This document shows positions 7,889-16,178 of a stretch of 60,641 nucleotides of DNA, piece after piece. A model generated the notes under the pieces. That model ran no database searches. It saw only the letters and a program-made list of their open reading frames with translations, and had not been told where the DNA came from. Each line of letters opens with the position of its first letter. Within the stretch, counting starts at the first letter, position 1. Position numbers and translations under genes: made by a program. Source of the DNA: a virus; IMG/VR virus record IMGVR_UViG_3300018080_001657, positions 1-60,641 of that record, one strand, 5' to 3'.

Positions 7889-8341
7889 ATGTGCGGAATG
7901 AAAACTGTAATAAATGGTTGTTTCGATCTGATAAACAAAGGTCATATAAACCTAATACACTTGGGCCTTAAGTATGCTCAAAGCGGAACGCTACTTGTAT
8001 TGATAAATTCTGACAAGTCAGTAAGAGAAATGAAAGGAACCCATAGACCGTATGACGATGTAGTTACACGGGGTAGCAATATTGAAAAAATTATTCACAA
8101 GTGGTGCCAAAAGAACAGAGACTATCTAAGAACTAAGGTAGAAATCTTTGGTACTGAAAAAGAACTAGAAAAGAAACTTGAAAGATTTCAGCCTGATATG
8201 ATTATACGTGGACACGATAGGCCCGTTGAAGAAATCACTGGCTATGGAAAATGGCCAATACTTATTGTGCCAAGAACTGTAGATGAGAATGGTATTGAAG
8301 TTTCAACAACACGAACTGCACAAGAAAGAGGAAAAGAATGA
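7889..8341 (+). CDS. heptose-1-phosphate adenylyltransferase (HldE C-domain type)
   Basis: The HxGH nucleotidyltransferase motif is in GCFDLINKGHINLIHL, followed by LLVLINSDKSVREMKG and the later PDMIIRGHD and TTRTA elements. This fits the RfaE/HldE domain II that joins ATP and D-glycero-D-manno-heptose 1-phosphate into ADP-heptose. The 150-residue single domain is separate from its kinase, which lies two genes on. An alternative start is the Met at 7898. The next gene overlaps by ATGA. The related glycerol-3-phosphate cytidylyltransferase family is less likely given the neighbouring kinase. Confidence 0.78.
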   Translation: MCGMKTVINGCFDLINKGHINLIHLGLKYAQSGTLLVLINSDKSVREMKGTHRPYDDVVTRGSNIEKIIHKWCQKNRDYLRTKVEIFGTEKELEKKLERFQPDMIIRGHDRPVEEITGYGKWPILIVPRTVDENGIEVSTTRTAQERGKE

Positions 8342-8796
8342 AAGACGAAAGAGGCTACGATCCAATGCACAGGTTGATTTGTAAAAGTCATTCTTCTTTA
8401 GCACAAAAACACCATGAAACCAAAAAGAAATGGGGAGCAGAATTTTTAGTTAGAAACACAGAAAAATACTGTGTAAAAATTATGACCCTTGAGCCAGATA
8501 CACAATGTTCTATGCATTTTCATGAAGACAAAGAAGAAACATTTGTTCTTGTCTCTGGAGAAATGATTGTTGAAACAATCAATACTAAAAATGCAGAAAG
8601 AAGTGTTACACATCTTGTTGTGGTAGGAGATGCTGTAACACTTAAACCAGGCACACCACATACATTCTATTGTCCAGAAGGTGCTATCCAGACGGCAGTA
8701 TTTATTGAAGCTTCAACGGAGGACAGTCCAAATGATAGTTACAGAATCTTCCCGAGCAGAGGGAAAGATGTTGATCATGGGAGACACAATAATTGA
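8338..8796 (+). CDS. cupin (sugar-phosphate isomerase-like)
   Basis: This single cupin barrel has motif 1 HFHEDKEETFVLVSGE (H-x-H and E) and motif 2 PGTPHTFYCPEG, which give the usual metal-binding His/Glu set. The preceding WGAEFLV...YCVKIMTL resembles the cupin domain of type II mannose-6-phosphate isomerases. It lies between the two halves of a split HldE. A ketose-aldose isomerase here could supply D-glycero-D-manno-heptose 7-phosphate in place of GmhA. That is inference; the cupin could also be an epimerase or a binding protein. Confidence 0.72.
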   Translation: MKDERGYDPMHRLICKSHSSLAQKHHETKKKWGAEFLVRNTEKYCVKIMTLEPDTQCSMHFHEDKEETFVLVSGEMIVETINTKNAERSVTHLVVVGDAVTLKPGTPHTFYCPEGAIQTAVFIEASTEDSPNDSYRIFPSRGKDVDHGRHNN

Positions 8797-9646
8797 TGAA
8801 ACTTGGTATGTAGATGCCAGAAAACTTTCTCCCGAAGCACCAATTCCTGTAGGATATCTTACTTCTTCTGTCCCCCATCGCAGTCCTGGAGGAGCAAGCC
8901 TTGCTGCGTCTTATGCTCTAAAACAAGGCTATCCTTTTACCTTCTTGACAGCCACAAGTAACAACAATACAAGATGGCTAGCAGCCAAAGGCATGGACGT
9001 TCATAGTCTTCAGTCTGTAGACAACGTAACTAAGACACGATACATAGATGTAAATTCAAATTATCATCTCTTAAGAATCGACAACGACGAAGTAGTAACC
9101 TTCCCATCTGTCACTTCTGACAAACTATCCCCTGTTTTAGAAGAACTATTAGATAAAGCAACATGTCTTATTATGTTGGACTATCGCAAAGGCATATTCT
9201 CTAACCTAGAAGCAGTTAAAAAGATGATAGCCGAGGCAGTAAGAAGAAACCTACCGGTATATGTCGACACAAGATGCAGTCCATCAAAATTCAGGATGTC
9301 AACTTACCTTAAACTTAACGAAAAGGAATACGTTGCAGCTTGTGCTGCTCTTGGCTTTAACAATTATCAAGATCTTTGCAGTAACCTCAACATACCGAAT
9401 GTAATTGTTACTGAAGGTAAAAGAGGTGCAACCCTGCATTCTGTCACCAATGAAACATTCCACTCTACTCCAAGTAAGGACAGATACAAAGGAATTCCAG
9501 ATGTTACAGGATGCGGAGATGTATTTGATGTCAACTTCTGCTACTATTGTTTTCAGGAGGGTCTTCCACCGACAGAAGCACTGAAGCTCTCCGTAGAACG
9601 GGCAAGTGAGTATGCCCATACAACAATTGGAGACAGACTATGTTAA
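8732..9646 (+). CDS. heptose-7-phosphate kinase (HldE N-domain, PfkB family)
   Basis: I placed the start at 8732 because ggagga (8718-8723) sits at correct spacing, although the frame opens earlier. The gene overlaps the cupin by 65 bases. RfaE domain I hallmarks are KLSPEAPIPVGYL and PGGASLAASYAL near the N-terminus, DYRKGIFS in the middle, and the PfkB ATP/anion motif DVTGCGDVFD near the C-terminus (usually TGAGDTF). The enzyme phosphorylates heptose 7-phosphate at C1. With the adenylyltransferase at 7889 it makes a complete but split HldE. Confidence 0.82.
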   Translation: MIVTESSRAEGKMLIMGDTIIDETWYVDARKLSPEAPIPVGYLTSSVPHRSPGGASLAASYALKQGYPFTFLTATSNNNTRWLAAKGMDVHSLQSVDNVTKTRYIDVNSNYHLLRIDNDEVVTFPSVTSDKLSPVLEELLDKATCLIMLDYRKGIFSNLEAVKKMIAEAVRRNLPVYVDTRCSPSKFRMSTYLKLNEKEYVAACAALGFNNYQDLCSNLNIPNVIVTEGKRGATLHSVTNETFHSTPSKDRYKGIPDVTGCGDVFDVNFCYYCFQEGLPPTEALKLSVERASEYAHTTIGDRLC

Positions 9647-9849
9647 CTTTTGATGAAAGGATGGACAACCTAGAGGCATTACTGTCAATTGTTGCCTTTA
9701 AGTACTCTAACGAAATTGCTACTGATGACGAACTGGACGCTGCGGTAACTGAAATATGGGACAGAGTAGACTCAATCAAACACAGAACAAAAGTTATTGA
9801 GAATGCTTTGGCCGCAACTAGAGAGATTCTCTCCACAGCGAACGGATAA
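9640..9849 (+). CDS. hypothetical helical small protein
   Basis: The 69-residue, mostly helical acidic protein starts within the last codons of the heptose kinase gene, so translation is probably coupled. Heptad-like spacing (MDNLEALLSIVAFKYSNEI) suggests helix packing or a short coiled coil. No family was recognised. Confidence 0.6.
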   Translation: MLTFDERMDNLEALLSIVAFKYSNEIATDDELDAAVTEIWDRVDSIKHRTKVIENALAATREILSTANG

Positions 9850-9854
9850 TAAAA

Positions 9855-10160
9855 ATGTCTAGATGTGTACATGCTCAGTCAGAGTACAAACTACATCAAC
9901 TACCACGATGTTCCAAATGCAAAGTAGAAATGCAACTTGTATTGGTACAATATGACAACAAACCAAAACCAGTTTGGGAGTGGGAGTGTCGTAAGTGCCC
10001 GAAAGCGGTTGCAAAACACAAGCTACAAGAAGCTCCTCCTTCAGCCTTCGAACAATTCCTAACAGAACGGTGTGAAAATGACCTCAAAGAAGCTATCAAA
10101 AGAAGAGAAAGCAACAAGGCAGCTCTGCAAGACATTAAACCAGCAAAATCTGACGAATAG
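9855..10160 (+). CDS. zinc-ribbon protein
   Basis: The 101-residue protein has CSKC (about residues 19-22) and CRKC (about 45-48) knuckles separated by a beta-rich stretch, as in a zinc ribbon. A charged helical C-terminus follows. The function is unknown. The next gene starts inside its 3' end. Confidence 0.65.
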   Translation: MSRCVHAQSEYKLHQLPRCSKCKVEMQLVLVQYDNKPKPVWEWECRKCPKAVAKHKLQEAPPSAFEQFLTERCENDLKEAIKRRESNKAALQDIKPAKSDE

Positions 10161-10359
10161 GGAGATAGCGAATGTTTTACCCCAGTTTTTGTTTTCAATA
10201 GGGGCTTCGTTAGAAGATTGTAGTTTACAGAGCAGTGAAGAAGTGTTAAAAAGATATGCAGAAGAGCCAACATTCGGTAATGCATTGATGGCACAATCAC
10301 TTTGGATGAAAGAAACATGGGCATTGCCCAACACAGAAAGGGAAACGAAAGATGACTGA
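10072..10359 (+). CDS. hypothetical protein
   Basis: A GTG at 10072 or an ATG at 10078 could start this 93-95-residue basic/helical protein. It overlaps the preceding zinc-ribbon gene by about 85 bases and the next gene by eight. The overlap is larger than usual, but without it the stretch to 10352 would be empty, so I accept it with reserve. The central part, LTNREIANVLPQFLFSIGAS, reads like a globular helical domain. Confidence 0.5.
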   Translation: MKMTSKKLSKEEKATRQLCKTLNQQNLTNREIANVLPQFLFSIGASLEDCSLQSSEEVLKRYAEEPTFGNALMAQSLWMKETWALPNTERETKDD

Positions 10360-10897
10360 ACACTATGAAGAACGAGCAAGAAGAGAAAAAGCACCGATGC
10401 AGTACAGGATTTACAAAGGAATCAAAGGCAAGTCAGGAGCGATGCGACTGAACCTAAAGCGTCCTTATACAAATCCAGATCCAAAAAAATCAGAAGGTGT
10501 CCTGTTTTTAGAAATGGCACCATCTGTTGGACCAAATGATTATGACTGGGAGAACCAAAAAATCATCATGGCCCTAAGTATTGTGGACATCCCGAAAATT
10601 ATTCTTTATTTGAGAAGTCCGGGACATTCTTCCTTCGAACGAACCGATGGAAAACTTAAGTTGCTTCACGATAAAGGTGCTGGTACTGCTAAGAAAGGTC
10701 AAGATGTTAAGACACTTGAAATTGTCAAGTCTGACAGAACTGCAAATTTCTTATTCAACATGTACCAAAACTCAAACGGCAAAAACATCAGTGCCTCTGT
10801 TCCTGTCTCTCCTGATGAAGCAATCGTAATCGGTACACTCCTCCAAGCCGCCATTCCTGTCATTCTTGCCTGGACTGAAGGCCCTTATAACGCATAA
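10352..10897 (+). CDS. Whirly-like single-stranded DNA-binding protein
   Basis: The order of elements matches plant Whirly proteins: a beta-strand GVLFLEMAPSVGPNDYDWEN (49-68; Whirly LEFAP..GVRQYDW), IIMALSIVDI (Whirly VFALSVTEMG), a SSFER...LLHDKGAGT stretch (Whirly SCEFFHDP), VKTLEIVKSDRTANFLFNMY, and SVPVSPDEAIVIGTLLQAAI then PVILAW (Whirly VPVTKAEFAVL...LPYLLGW). Whirly proteins bind ssDNA as tetramers of PC4-like folds and protect organelle genomes. This 181-residue version would be a second candidate SSB beside the SpoVG-type protein. The match is by eye. Confidence 0.72.
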   Translation: MTEHYEERARREKAPMQYRIYKGIKGKSGAMRLNLKRPYTNPDPKKSEGVLFLEMAPSVGPNDYDWENQKIIMALSIVDIPKIILYLRSPGHSSFERTDGKLKLLHDKGAGTAKKGQDVKTLEIVKSDRTANFLFNMYQNSNGKNISASVPVSPDEAIVIGTLLQAAIPVILAWTEGPYNA

Positions 10898-10905
10898 CAT
10901 TAATG

Positions 10906-10938
10906 CATTAAGTTTGGCGCGTTCCACTATCACCTATT
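10906..10938 (+). repeat. direct repeat copy 1 in intergenic region
   Basis: CATTAAGTTTGG followed by cgcgttccactatcacctatt; copy 2 (10992-11024) begins identically and continues ggcgttctactaccaactact. The two lie 86 bases apart in the only sizeable gap of this region, between the Whirly-like gene and an unknown gene. A palindrome taatgcatta lies at the start of copy 1 only. The element may be an operator, a phage promoter element or an origin iteron. Confidence 0.5.
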
Positions 10939-10960
10939 TAATAGTTTGGTCTTGTCTTTC

Positions 10961-10989
10961 TTGAAATAATCATTAGAATAGTAGATTAT
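10961..10989 (+). promoter_or_regulatory. possible sigma70-like promoter
   Basis: TTGAAA (10961-10966), a 17-base spacer and GATTAT (10984-10989) match five and four of six consensus positions. Transcription would start near 10996, inside direct repeat copy 2, leaving a leader of about 43 bases before the ATG at 11039. This is moderate evidence only. Confidence 0.4.
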
Positions 10990-10991
10990 CC

Positions 10992-11024
10992 CATTAAGTT
11001 TGGGGCGTTCTACTACCAACTACT
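10992..11024 (+). repeat. direct repeat copy 2 in intergenic region
   Basis: Second copy of the CATTAAGTTTGG-N-GCGTTC element, ending just before the AGGAGG ribosome site of the gene at 11039. The shared core CATTAAGTTTGG is 12 bases; similarity extends for about 33 bases. Confidence 0.5.
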
Positions 11025-11038
11025 TTCAGGAGGATAAA

Positions 11039-11428
11039 ATGAAACTTATCAGCAAGGCAACTCGCCTTAACCTAAGAAAATTCTTACTAAAAACATATAG
11101 ATCGGCTGTTAAAGCTTCTTATGGCGTGCAGTCAGATGTTTGTGCAGTTTGGGCTGTTGACGATGCTATCTACTGGGAAACTACCCATACAAATGGCACA
11201 CTTGCCAAAGACCAGCCGCTTGAAATACTTATCAGAAAGCTAGTAGGTCAAAATCTTCTTACACTTGCTGGTATACCAAAAGAGAAGGAAGATATTCCAA
11301 CTGTATTTCTGGCTCCGTTTCCTTCTTTGATCAAGGCTATTGGTATTAGTAGGTTCAACAAACTAACCAAGGAATGGCCTGGAAAGTCAATGGCTTTAGA
11401 TATAGAGGTAGTTAGATATAAGATGTAA
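11039..11428 (+). CDS. hypothetical protein
   Basis: The start at 11039 follows a strong aggagg at 11029-11034. The 129-residue protein begins with a basic helix (MKLISKATRLNLRKFLLKT) and has a mixed alpha/beta body with no cysteine pairs or known motif. It leads a run of four genes up to the ribonucleotide reductase and may be controlled by the repeats just upstream. Confidence 0.7.
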   Translation: MKLISKATRLNLRKFLLKTYRSAVKASYGVQSDVCAVWAVDDAIYWETTHTNGTLAKDQPLEILIRKLVGQNLLTLAGIPKEKEDIPTVFLAPFPSLIKAIGISRFNKLTKEWPGKSMALDIEVVRYKM

Positions 11429-11443
11429 CAGAAAGGATAAAGA

Positions 11444-11938
11444 ATGAAAGAAGTAACGTTTGTGGTATGGAATGCTTCACAGGAAGAACTAGAACTTGCC
11501 AACAAAATCAAGGACTATTTTATTAGTTTGTTTGATAGCGATATAAGCGTTAAAATTGACGACTTAAAAAATATTGGCGAAACAACATATGAAAATCTAT
11601 GTGTTGTTTTTGGTACTACAGCAAAAAATTATATCAACCACGATGTGCTATGGGAAGTTCCAGCGCTTTCTACAATGCTGCCAGGCGAAGGTTATGTAAA
11701 GAATAAGCGATCTGCTATGAGGACTCTGAGAAGGGTTGCTGAAGAGCTTAAAACAGAAAAAGAAGAGATCCCTATCACAACACATCTAGAGACGCCACAA
11801 GGAGTTACAGTGGGAAGTGAGGGTTATGACATTAATATTACAGAACAGGAAGTAGACCATCTAAAGAACCTTAAGAAGATTTTAGGCGGAGGCAAGATGG
11901 TTGTTATTAAAGGCGATATAAGAATAGAGGTAGAATAA
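11444..11938 (+). CDS. hypothetical protein
   Basis: The 164-residue protein begins with a beta-alpha unit (VTFVVWNASQEELELANKI) that looks Rossmann- or toprim-like, then a basic helix and a C-terminal acidic beta segment. The stop and next ATG overlap (TAATG). I recognise no family. Confidence 0.65.
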   Translation: MKEVTFVVWNASQEELELANKIKDYFISLFDSDISVKIDDLKNIGETTYENLCVVFGTTAKNYINHDVLWEVPALSTMLPGEGYVKNKRSAMRTLRRVAEELKTEKEEIPITTHLETPQGVTVGSEGYDINITEQEVDHLKNLKKILGGGKMVVIKGDIRIEVE

Positions 11939-12510
11939 TGAATGACATGTCAAGAATTTCCAAGAAACTTAAAGATACTACTGAGTTTCTTAATGAACTA
12001 GGCGGTTACCTAGATGAAAACTTTAAAATTGCTGGTGTTACAGGCAAGGGTCATTCTGTAGAAGAATGGAAAAGCCATTTTTTAGTTGAGATACCAGATG
12101 AAGTTACGTTTCCTGTGCTTGTCAAGCTAGCATCAGAAGTCTTTGAGAAGTACCAAAGAGCTGCATACTTTAGAGACAAACAAACTATTCAGATGTCTAT
12201 AATGGAACAAACACACAAAGAAAAACATTATAGTGCTTATCAAACAGCTCGAAATGAAAACGAACAAAAATTTGGCAAGCCACTAGCAGCTGAAAGTTGT
12301 AAAGTATCTGCTGCACTAGCAACCAAGGAGCTTGATGATGCTATATCAAATCAAAAAGTGGTACGAGACTTTTGGAACAAAACATGCGATACACTTACAG
12401 AACTGCGCAAACTTCTTGAACTTATGGGGTATGCCCTTAGTGGCGATGCTCGTATCAACCGGGACTTTGTAGTTAAAGGAAACAATAATGACGATTATAG
12501 CGGCAGCTGA
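11938..12510 (+). CDS. hypothetical helical protein
   Basis: The 190-residue protein is rich in long charged helices (for example residues 60-140) and probably forms a coiled-coil bundle. It is coupled to the gene before it by one base. The 3' end overlaps the HslV-like gene by 23 bases. The function is unknown. Confidence 0.65.
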   Translation: MNDMSRISKKLKDTTEFLNELGGYLDENFKIAGVTGKGHSVEEWKSHFLVEIPDEVTFPVLVKLASEVFEKYQRAAYFRDKQTIQMSIMEQTHKEKHYSAYQTARNENEQKFGKPLAAESCKVSAALATKELDDAISNQKVVRDFWNKTCDTLTELRKLLELMGYALSGDARINRDFVVKGNNNDDYSGS

Positions 12511-13030
12511 AGATAAAAGTGGTTATTGGATTGGTTCTGACAGCCATGGAATAGTACATAATATTAGTGTTGAATTAGGCCCTAAGCTTATAAAGAAAGA
12601 AAAATATGTCATAGGCTTTAGTAATTCATATAGAGTTAGAGATATTATTACAGAAAATAAACATTTTCCTAAAACTATAGGCTCAACAACAAGCCTACGA
12701 AAATTTAGAGACGTACTTAAAGAAGCTATGGTTAATGACGGTTGTATGCCTGTCGGAATGGACGGCGATACAGTTTTGCATCCAGTTAGTTTGGTTATTA
12801 TTTCACATAATGGTATTTATACAATAGATTGTGATTATCAAATGCACAAAGCAAAACAGTACACAACAATAGGAGCAGGAAGTGATGTCGCACTTGGTGC
12901 ACTAAGAGCTACACTTAATATATCAAAATCTGGTGCTGAAGCAGTAAAACAAGCAGTTGAAGCAGCAATATTCCATTCAACCAAATGTAGTGGCAATATT
13001 CATATTGAACACATACCTAGAAAGAGATAA
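12488..13030 (+). CDS. HslV/proteasome beta-like Ntn peptidase
   Basis: The protein starts MTIIAAAED, so Met removal exposes Thr as the N-terminal nucleophile, as in HslV (TTIVSVR). D18 in WIGSDS and K33 in GPKLIKK sit where HslV has D17 and K33. YTTIGAGSDVALGALRAT (about 125-142) matches the proteasome/HslV GSGxxxAxxAL helix. Length (180) fits HslV. No HslU-type ATPase is seen in the window, so it may work alone, with a host ATPase, or in head maturation. The start is fixed by aaagga at 12475-12480. Confidence 0.78.
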   Translation: MTIIAAAEDKSGYWIGSDSHGIVHNISVELGPKLIKKEKYVIGFSNSYRVRDIITENKHFPKTIGSTTSLRKFRDVLKEAMVNDGCMPVGMDGDTVLHPVSLVIISHNGIYTIDCDYQMHKAKQYTTIGAGSDVALGALRATLNISKSGAEAVKQAVEAAIFHSTKCSGNIHIEHIPRKR

Positions 13031-13042
13031 CTTGGAGACGAA

Positions 13043-15511
13043 ATGACAATTAAAACACGAAGAGTAGACATTACAATTAACGAAAAGCTTATTAAAAAAG
13101 ATTTTGAGATACCAGAGTCTTGGTCTAACAGAGCAGCTACAATTGTAGCAACAAAATATGCAATGGACTATGAAAATTCAGTTCTGGATATTATCAATAG
13201 AGTTGTTGATCAAGTTGCTAAGTGGGGGGTTGATCAAGGATATTTTACTGATAAGCTTCCAAAAGGAACAATGGACGGACATACAGAAAGTGATATTTTT
13301 TGCAATGATTTATGGGACATCCTTATTGATCAAAGAGCTGCCTTCAATAGTCCTGTGTGGTTTAATTGTGGCGTCAAAGAAAATAGTAATCAAATGAGTG
13401 CTTGTTTTATCTTCCCTGTAGAAGACAACATGGAAGACATCTTGGACCATGCAACTAGAGAAGGCATTGTGTTCCGTGCTGGCTCAGGAGCTGGCGTTAA
13501 TGTATCTAAGCTTAGAGGTAAAGGAGAGAAGCTAGCCAATAAAGGAGAAGCATCTGGTCCTCTTAGCTTTATGAAAGTATGGGATGCTAATGCAGGTTCT
13601 ATTAAGTCTGGTGGTAAAAACCGCAGAAGTGCCAAGATGGTGTGTATGGATGTTGACCATCCAGATATCCTAGACTTTATTGAATGCAAAAAGATAGAAG
13701 AAGACAAGGCAAAGATTCTTATTGCTAATGGCACAGACCCTGAAGAAGCATATACAACTGTAGCATTTCAAAATACTAATCATTCTATCAGAGTAACTGA
13801 TGAATTTATGAAAGCAGTAAAAAACCAAAGCAATTGGGACTTGTACAACCGTGGAGACCTAACAACAGCCAAGACCATTGAGGCTGGTTACTTGCTAGCA
13901 AAAACTGCAAGAATTGCATGGGAGACCGGAGATCCTGGTATTCAATTTGATGACGCAATGAACAGAGACAATCCTGTACCATCTATTGATAGAATCAACA
14001 GTACCAATCCTTGCAGTGAGTTCTCAGCAATTGATAACTCTAGTTGCAATTTAGCTAGTCTTAATTTGGTTAAATATTGGGGCGGAGAAGAAGATGGACT
14101 CGATTGGGCCTTGTTCGAAAAAGATATTGGCGTATTAGTTACTGCTATGGATATTCTTATTGATGTAGCTGACTATCCAACACCAGAAGTAGCAACAACA
14201 ACACACAGAACAAGGCCTCTTGGGTTAGGATTCAGCAACCTTGGTGCTTATCTGATGCTAAAAGGACTTCCGTATGATTCTTCAGAAGCCAGGGAAGAAG
14301 CCAAAGAAATTACCAGATATATGACAGCTTGTGCATATGATGCAAGCATTGGCCTTGCAAAGAAATTAGGGTCTTTTGAGGCATTTAAAGACAATAAAGA
14401 TGCTTGTGCCGATATTGCAGCAAGACTAACAGGAACAGATAAAACAGGTTTGACCTGGAAAAATATTAAAAAACATGGCCTTAGAAACTCACAACTTACT
14501 TTACTAGCCCCAACAGGGACAATTAGTTTCATGATGGACTGTGACACAACAGGCATAGAACCACTATATGGACTAGAAACAATAAAAACTCTTGTTGGTG
14601 GCGGAACAATAACAATGACTCCTAACTGTGTACAAGAAACATTTAATAAAATTGTTCTTGGCAGTATAGATTCAAGACACTATCAAGAAGACGTAAAGAA
14701 ACGCATAGAAAGTTTAAATCCAAAGAAACAGGCTATATTTGCTACAGCCAATGAGATTTCTTGGAAAGGTCACATTGATATGATGGCTGCTTGTCAGCAG
14801 CATCTTAATGGGGCTATTAGCAAAACAGTTAACTTGCCTTCAGACTGTACTGTTGAGGATATTGTAGATACTTACATGTATGCGTGGGAGTCAGGAATAA
14901 AAGCTATTGCTATATATAGAAATGGCTCGAAAGGAATGCAGCCTCTTACTGAAGTCAAAGAAGAAAAAGAAATTAAATCAGAAGCATCTCAAGAAGAACA
15001 ATGGACTCCAGTTAGACGCAAGCTAGAAGATACTTGCTATGGACCACAGCATAAATTTAATGTTTCTGGATTCAAAGGCTACATAAATGTAGGCACATAT
15101 GCAGACGGCAAACCTGGTCAAATTTTTATCATAGCTAGCAAATCAGGTTCTACAATGCAAGGATTGCTAGATGCGTTTGCAACTTCTATTTCTATTGGTC
15201 TACAATACGGGGTACCATTAGAAAAACTTATAGAAAAATTCTCAGGCTCACAGTTTGACCCTAGAGGCATAACTGCAAATGAAGATATTAGATTAGCATC
15301 TTCAATTATTGATTATATTTTCAGATGGTTGCAGGTAGAGTTTTTTGATAATGAAGAAGACGAAACAAACCAAGATGAACCTATCAAAGCTGAGCCTATT
15401 AAAGAAGTTATTCTTGATGGACCAAGCTGTCCTTATTGTGGAGGGCTTACACAAAAGAGCGGAACGTGTTATCTTTGTAAAACATGTGGAGAAACAACCG
15501 GATGTAGCTAA
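13043..15511 (+). CDS. nrdJ: class II (B12-dependent) ribonucleotide reductase
   Basis: The 822-residue protein has RNR landmarks in order: QMSACFIFPVEDNM with the first redox cysteine, FRAGSGAGVNVS and SGGKNRRSAKMVCMDVDHPD, the active-site loop NPCSEF, SSCNLASLNL, and LLAPTGTISFMM. The C-terminus carries the CPYCGGLTQKSGTCYLCKTC cysteine cluster typical of TIGR02504-type NrdJ. It makes deoxynucleotides from ribonucleotides using adenosylcobalamin and needs no separate small subunit. It looks intact and intein-free. The supply fits with the nearby ThyX-like and Nudix genes. Confidence 0.92.
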   Translation: MTIKTRRVDITINEKLIKKDFEIPESWSNRAATIVATKYAMDYENSVLDIINRVVDQVAKWGVDQGYFTDKLPKGTMDGHTESDIFCNDLWDILIDQRAAFNSPVWFNCGVKENSNQMSACFIFPVEDNMEDILDHATREGIVFRAGSGAGVNVSKLRGKGEKLANKGEASGPLSFMKVWDANAGSIKSGGKNRRSAKMVCMDVDHPDILDFIECKKIEEDKAKILIANGTDPEEAYTTVAFQNTNHSIRVTDEFMKAVKNQSNWDLYNRGDLTTAKTIEAGYLLAKTARIAWETGDPGIQFDDAMNRDNPVPSIDRINSTNPCSEFSAIDNSSCNLASLNLVKYWGGEEDGLDWALFEKDIGVLVTAMDILIDVADYPTPEVATTTHRTRPLGLGFSNLGAYLMLKGLPYDSSEAREEAKEITRYMTACAYDASIGLAKKLGSFEAFKDNKDACADIAARLTGTDKTGLTWKNIKKHGLRNSQLTLLAPTGTISFMMDCDTTGIEPLYGLETIKTLVGGGTITMTPNCVQETFNKIVLGSIDSRHYQEDVKKRIESLNPKKQAIFATANEISWKGHIDMMAACQQHLNGAISKTVNLPSDCTVEDIVDTYMYAWESGIKAIAIYRNGSKGMQPLTEVKEEKEIKSEASQEEQWTPVRRKLEDTCYGPQHKFNVSGFKGYINVGTYADGKPGQIFIIASKSGSTMQGLLDAFATSISIGLQYGVPLEKLIEKFSGSQFDPRGITANEDIRLASSIIDYIFRWLQVEFFDNEEDETNQDEPIKAEPIKEVILDGPSCPYCGGLTQKSGTCYLCKTCGETTGCS

Positions 15512-15524
15512 GGAGCTGATTTGA

Positions 15525-16178
15525 TTGACAAGTCAACAACAAATGGATATGTACGATGCTTTATCTAAAAAAATTAAACATCGTTTTAAGAATTTTAAAC
15601 TAAGATACAAGAGCGACTATATTTTTTGGAGGATACTACCAAAGAAACTTAGGCGTTCAGCAATGACATTTGGAAATACAATTTGGATGCCGAGCAGAGC
15701 ATATAATGTATCAACATTGGCACATGAGTATGCACATCTTGTTACGTTTAACAAAATGGGACTATTAAAGTTCCTTTGGCTCTATCTACAGCCACAAATA
15801 TTTTGCATTCCTTTCTTCATTACTGCTGTTGTTTTATTCATCATGTCTTTTAAAATAGCAGCAGTAATTTCTTTACTTGCAGGTATAGTAATGTTAATGC
15901 CTTGGCCATCTAAAGAAAGAATGAAGCTTGAAGCAGAAGGGTACACAATGACTTTGGCTGTAGAAAAATGGGGTCATGGTGTAAATACTAAGTACTTACA
16001 AAAATATATCGTTGACAGTCTTATGAGTTGGCTCTATTATAAGATGACTTGGAACAGAGTTGAAGCTACTAAACTAGTTGAACAAATGACAAAACAAGTC
16101 AATGAGGAGTCAAGCGAACCAATGAATAACATTGCATATACAGACACATACGAGATATTCCACAATGAGCAGACCTAA
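15525..16178 (+). CDS. membrane HExxH metallopeptidase-like protein
   Basis: A TTG at 15525 follows aggag at 15511-15515. The 217-residue protein has HEYAH at 67-71, the zinc-binding and catalytic helix, then two hydrophobic segments (about 80-125: LWLYLQPQIFCIPFFITAVV and IAAVISLLAGIVMLM). A glutamate in KLEAEGYTM after the membrane part could be the third ligand. The layout is like small M48-type membrane peptidases, but I cannot assign a family. It might process phage or envelope proteins. Confidence 0.62.
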   Translation: MTSQQQMDMYDALSKKIKHRFKNFKLRYKSDYIFWRILPKKLRRSAMTFGNTIWMPSRAYNVSTLAHEYAHLVTFNKMGLLKFLWLYLQPQIFCIPFFITAVVLFIMSFKIAAVISLLAGIVMLMPWPSKERMKLEAEGYTMTLAVEKWGHGVNTKYLQKYIVDSLMSWLYYKMTWNRVEATKLVEQMTKQVNEESSEPMNNIAYTDTYEIFHNEQT

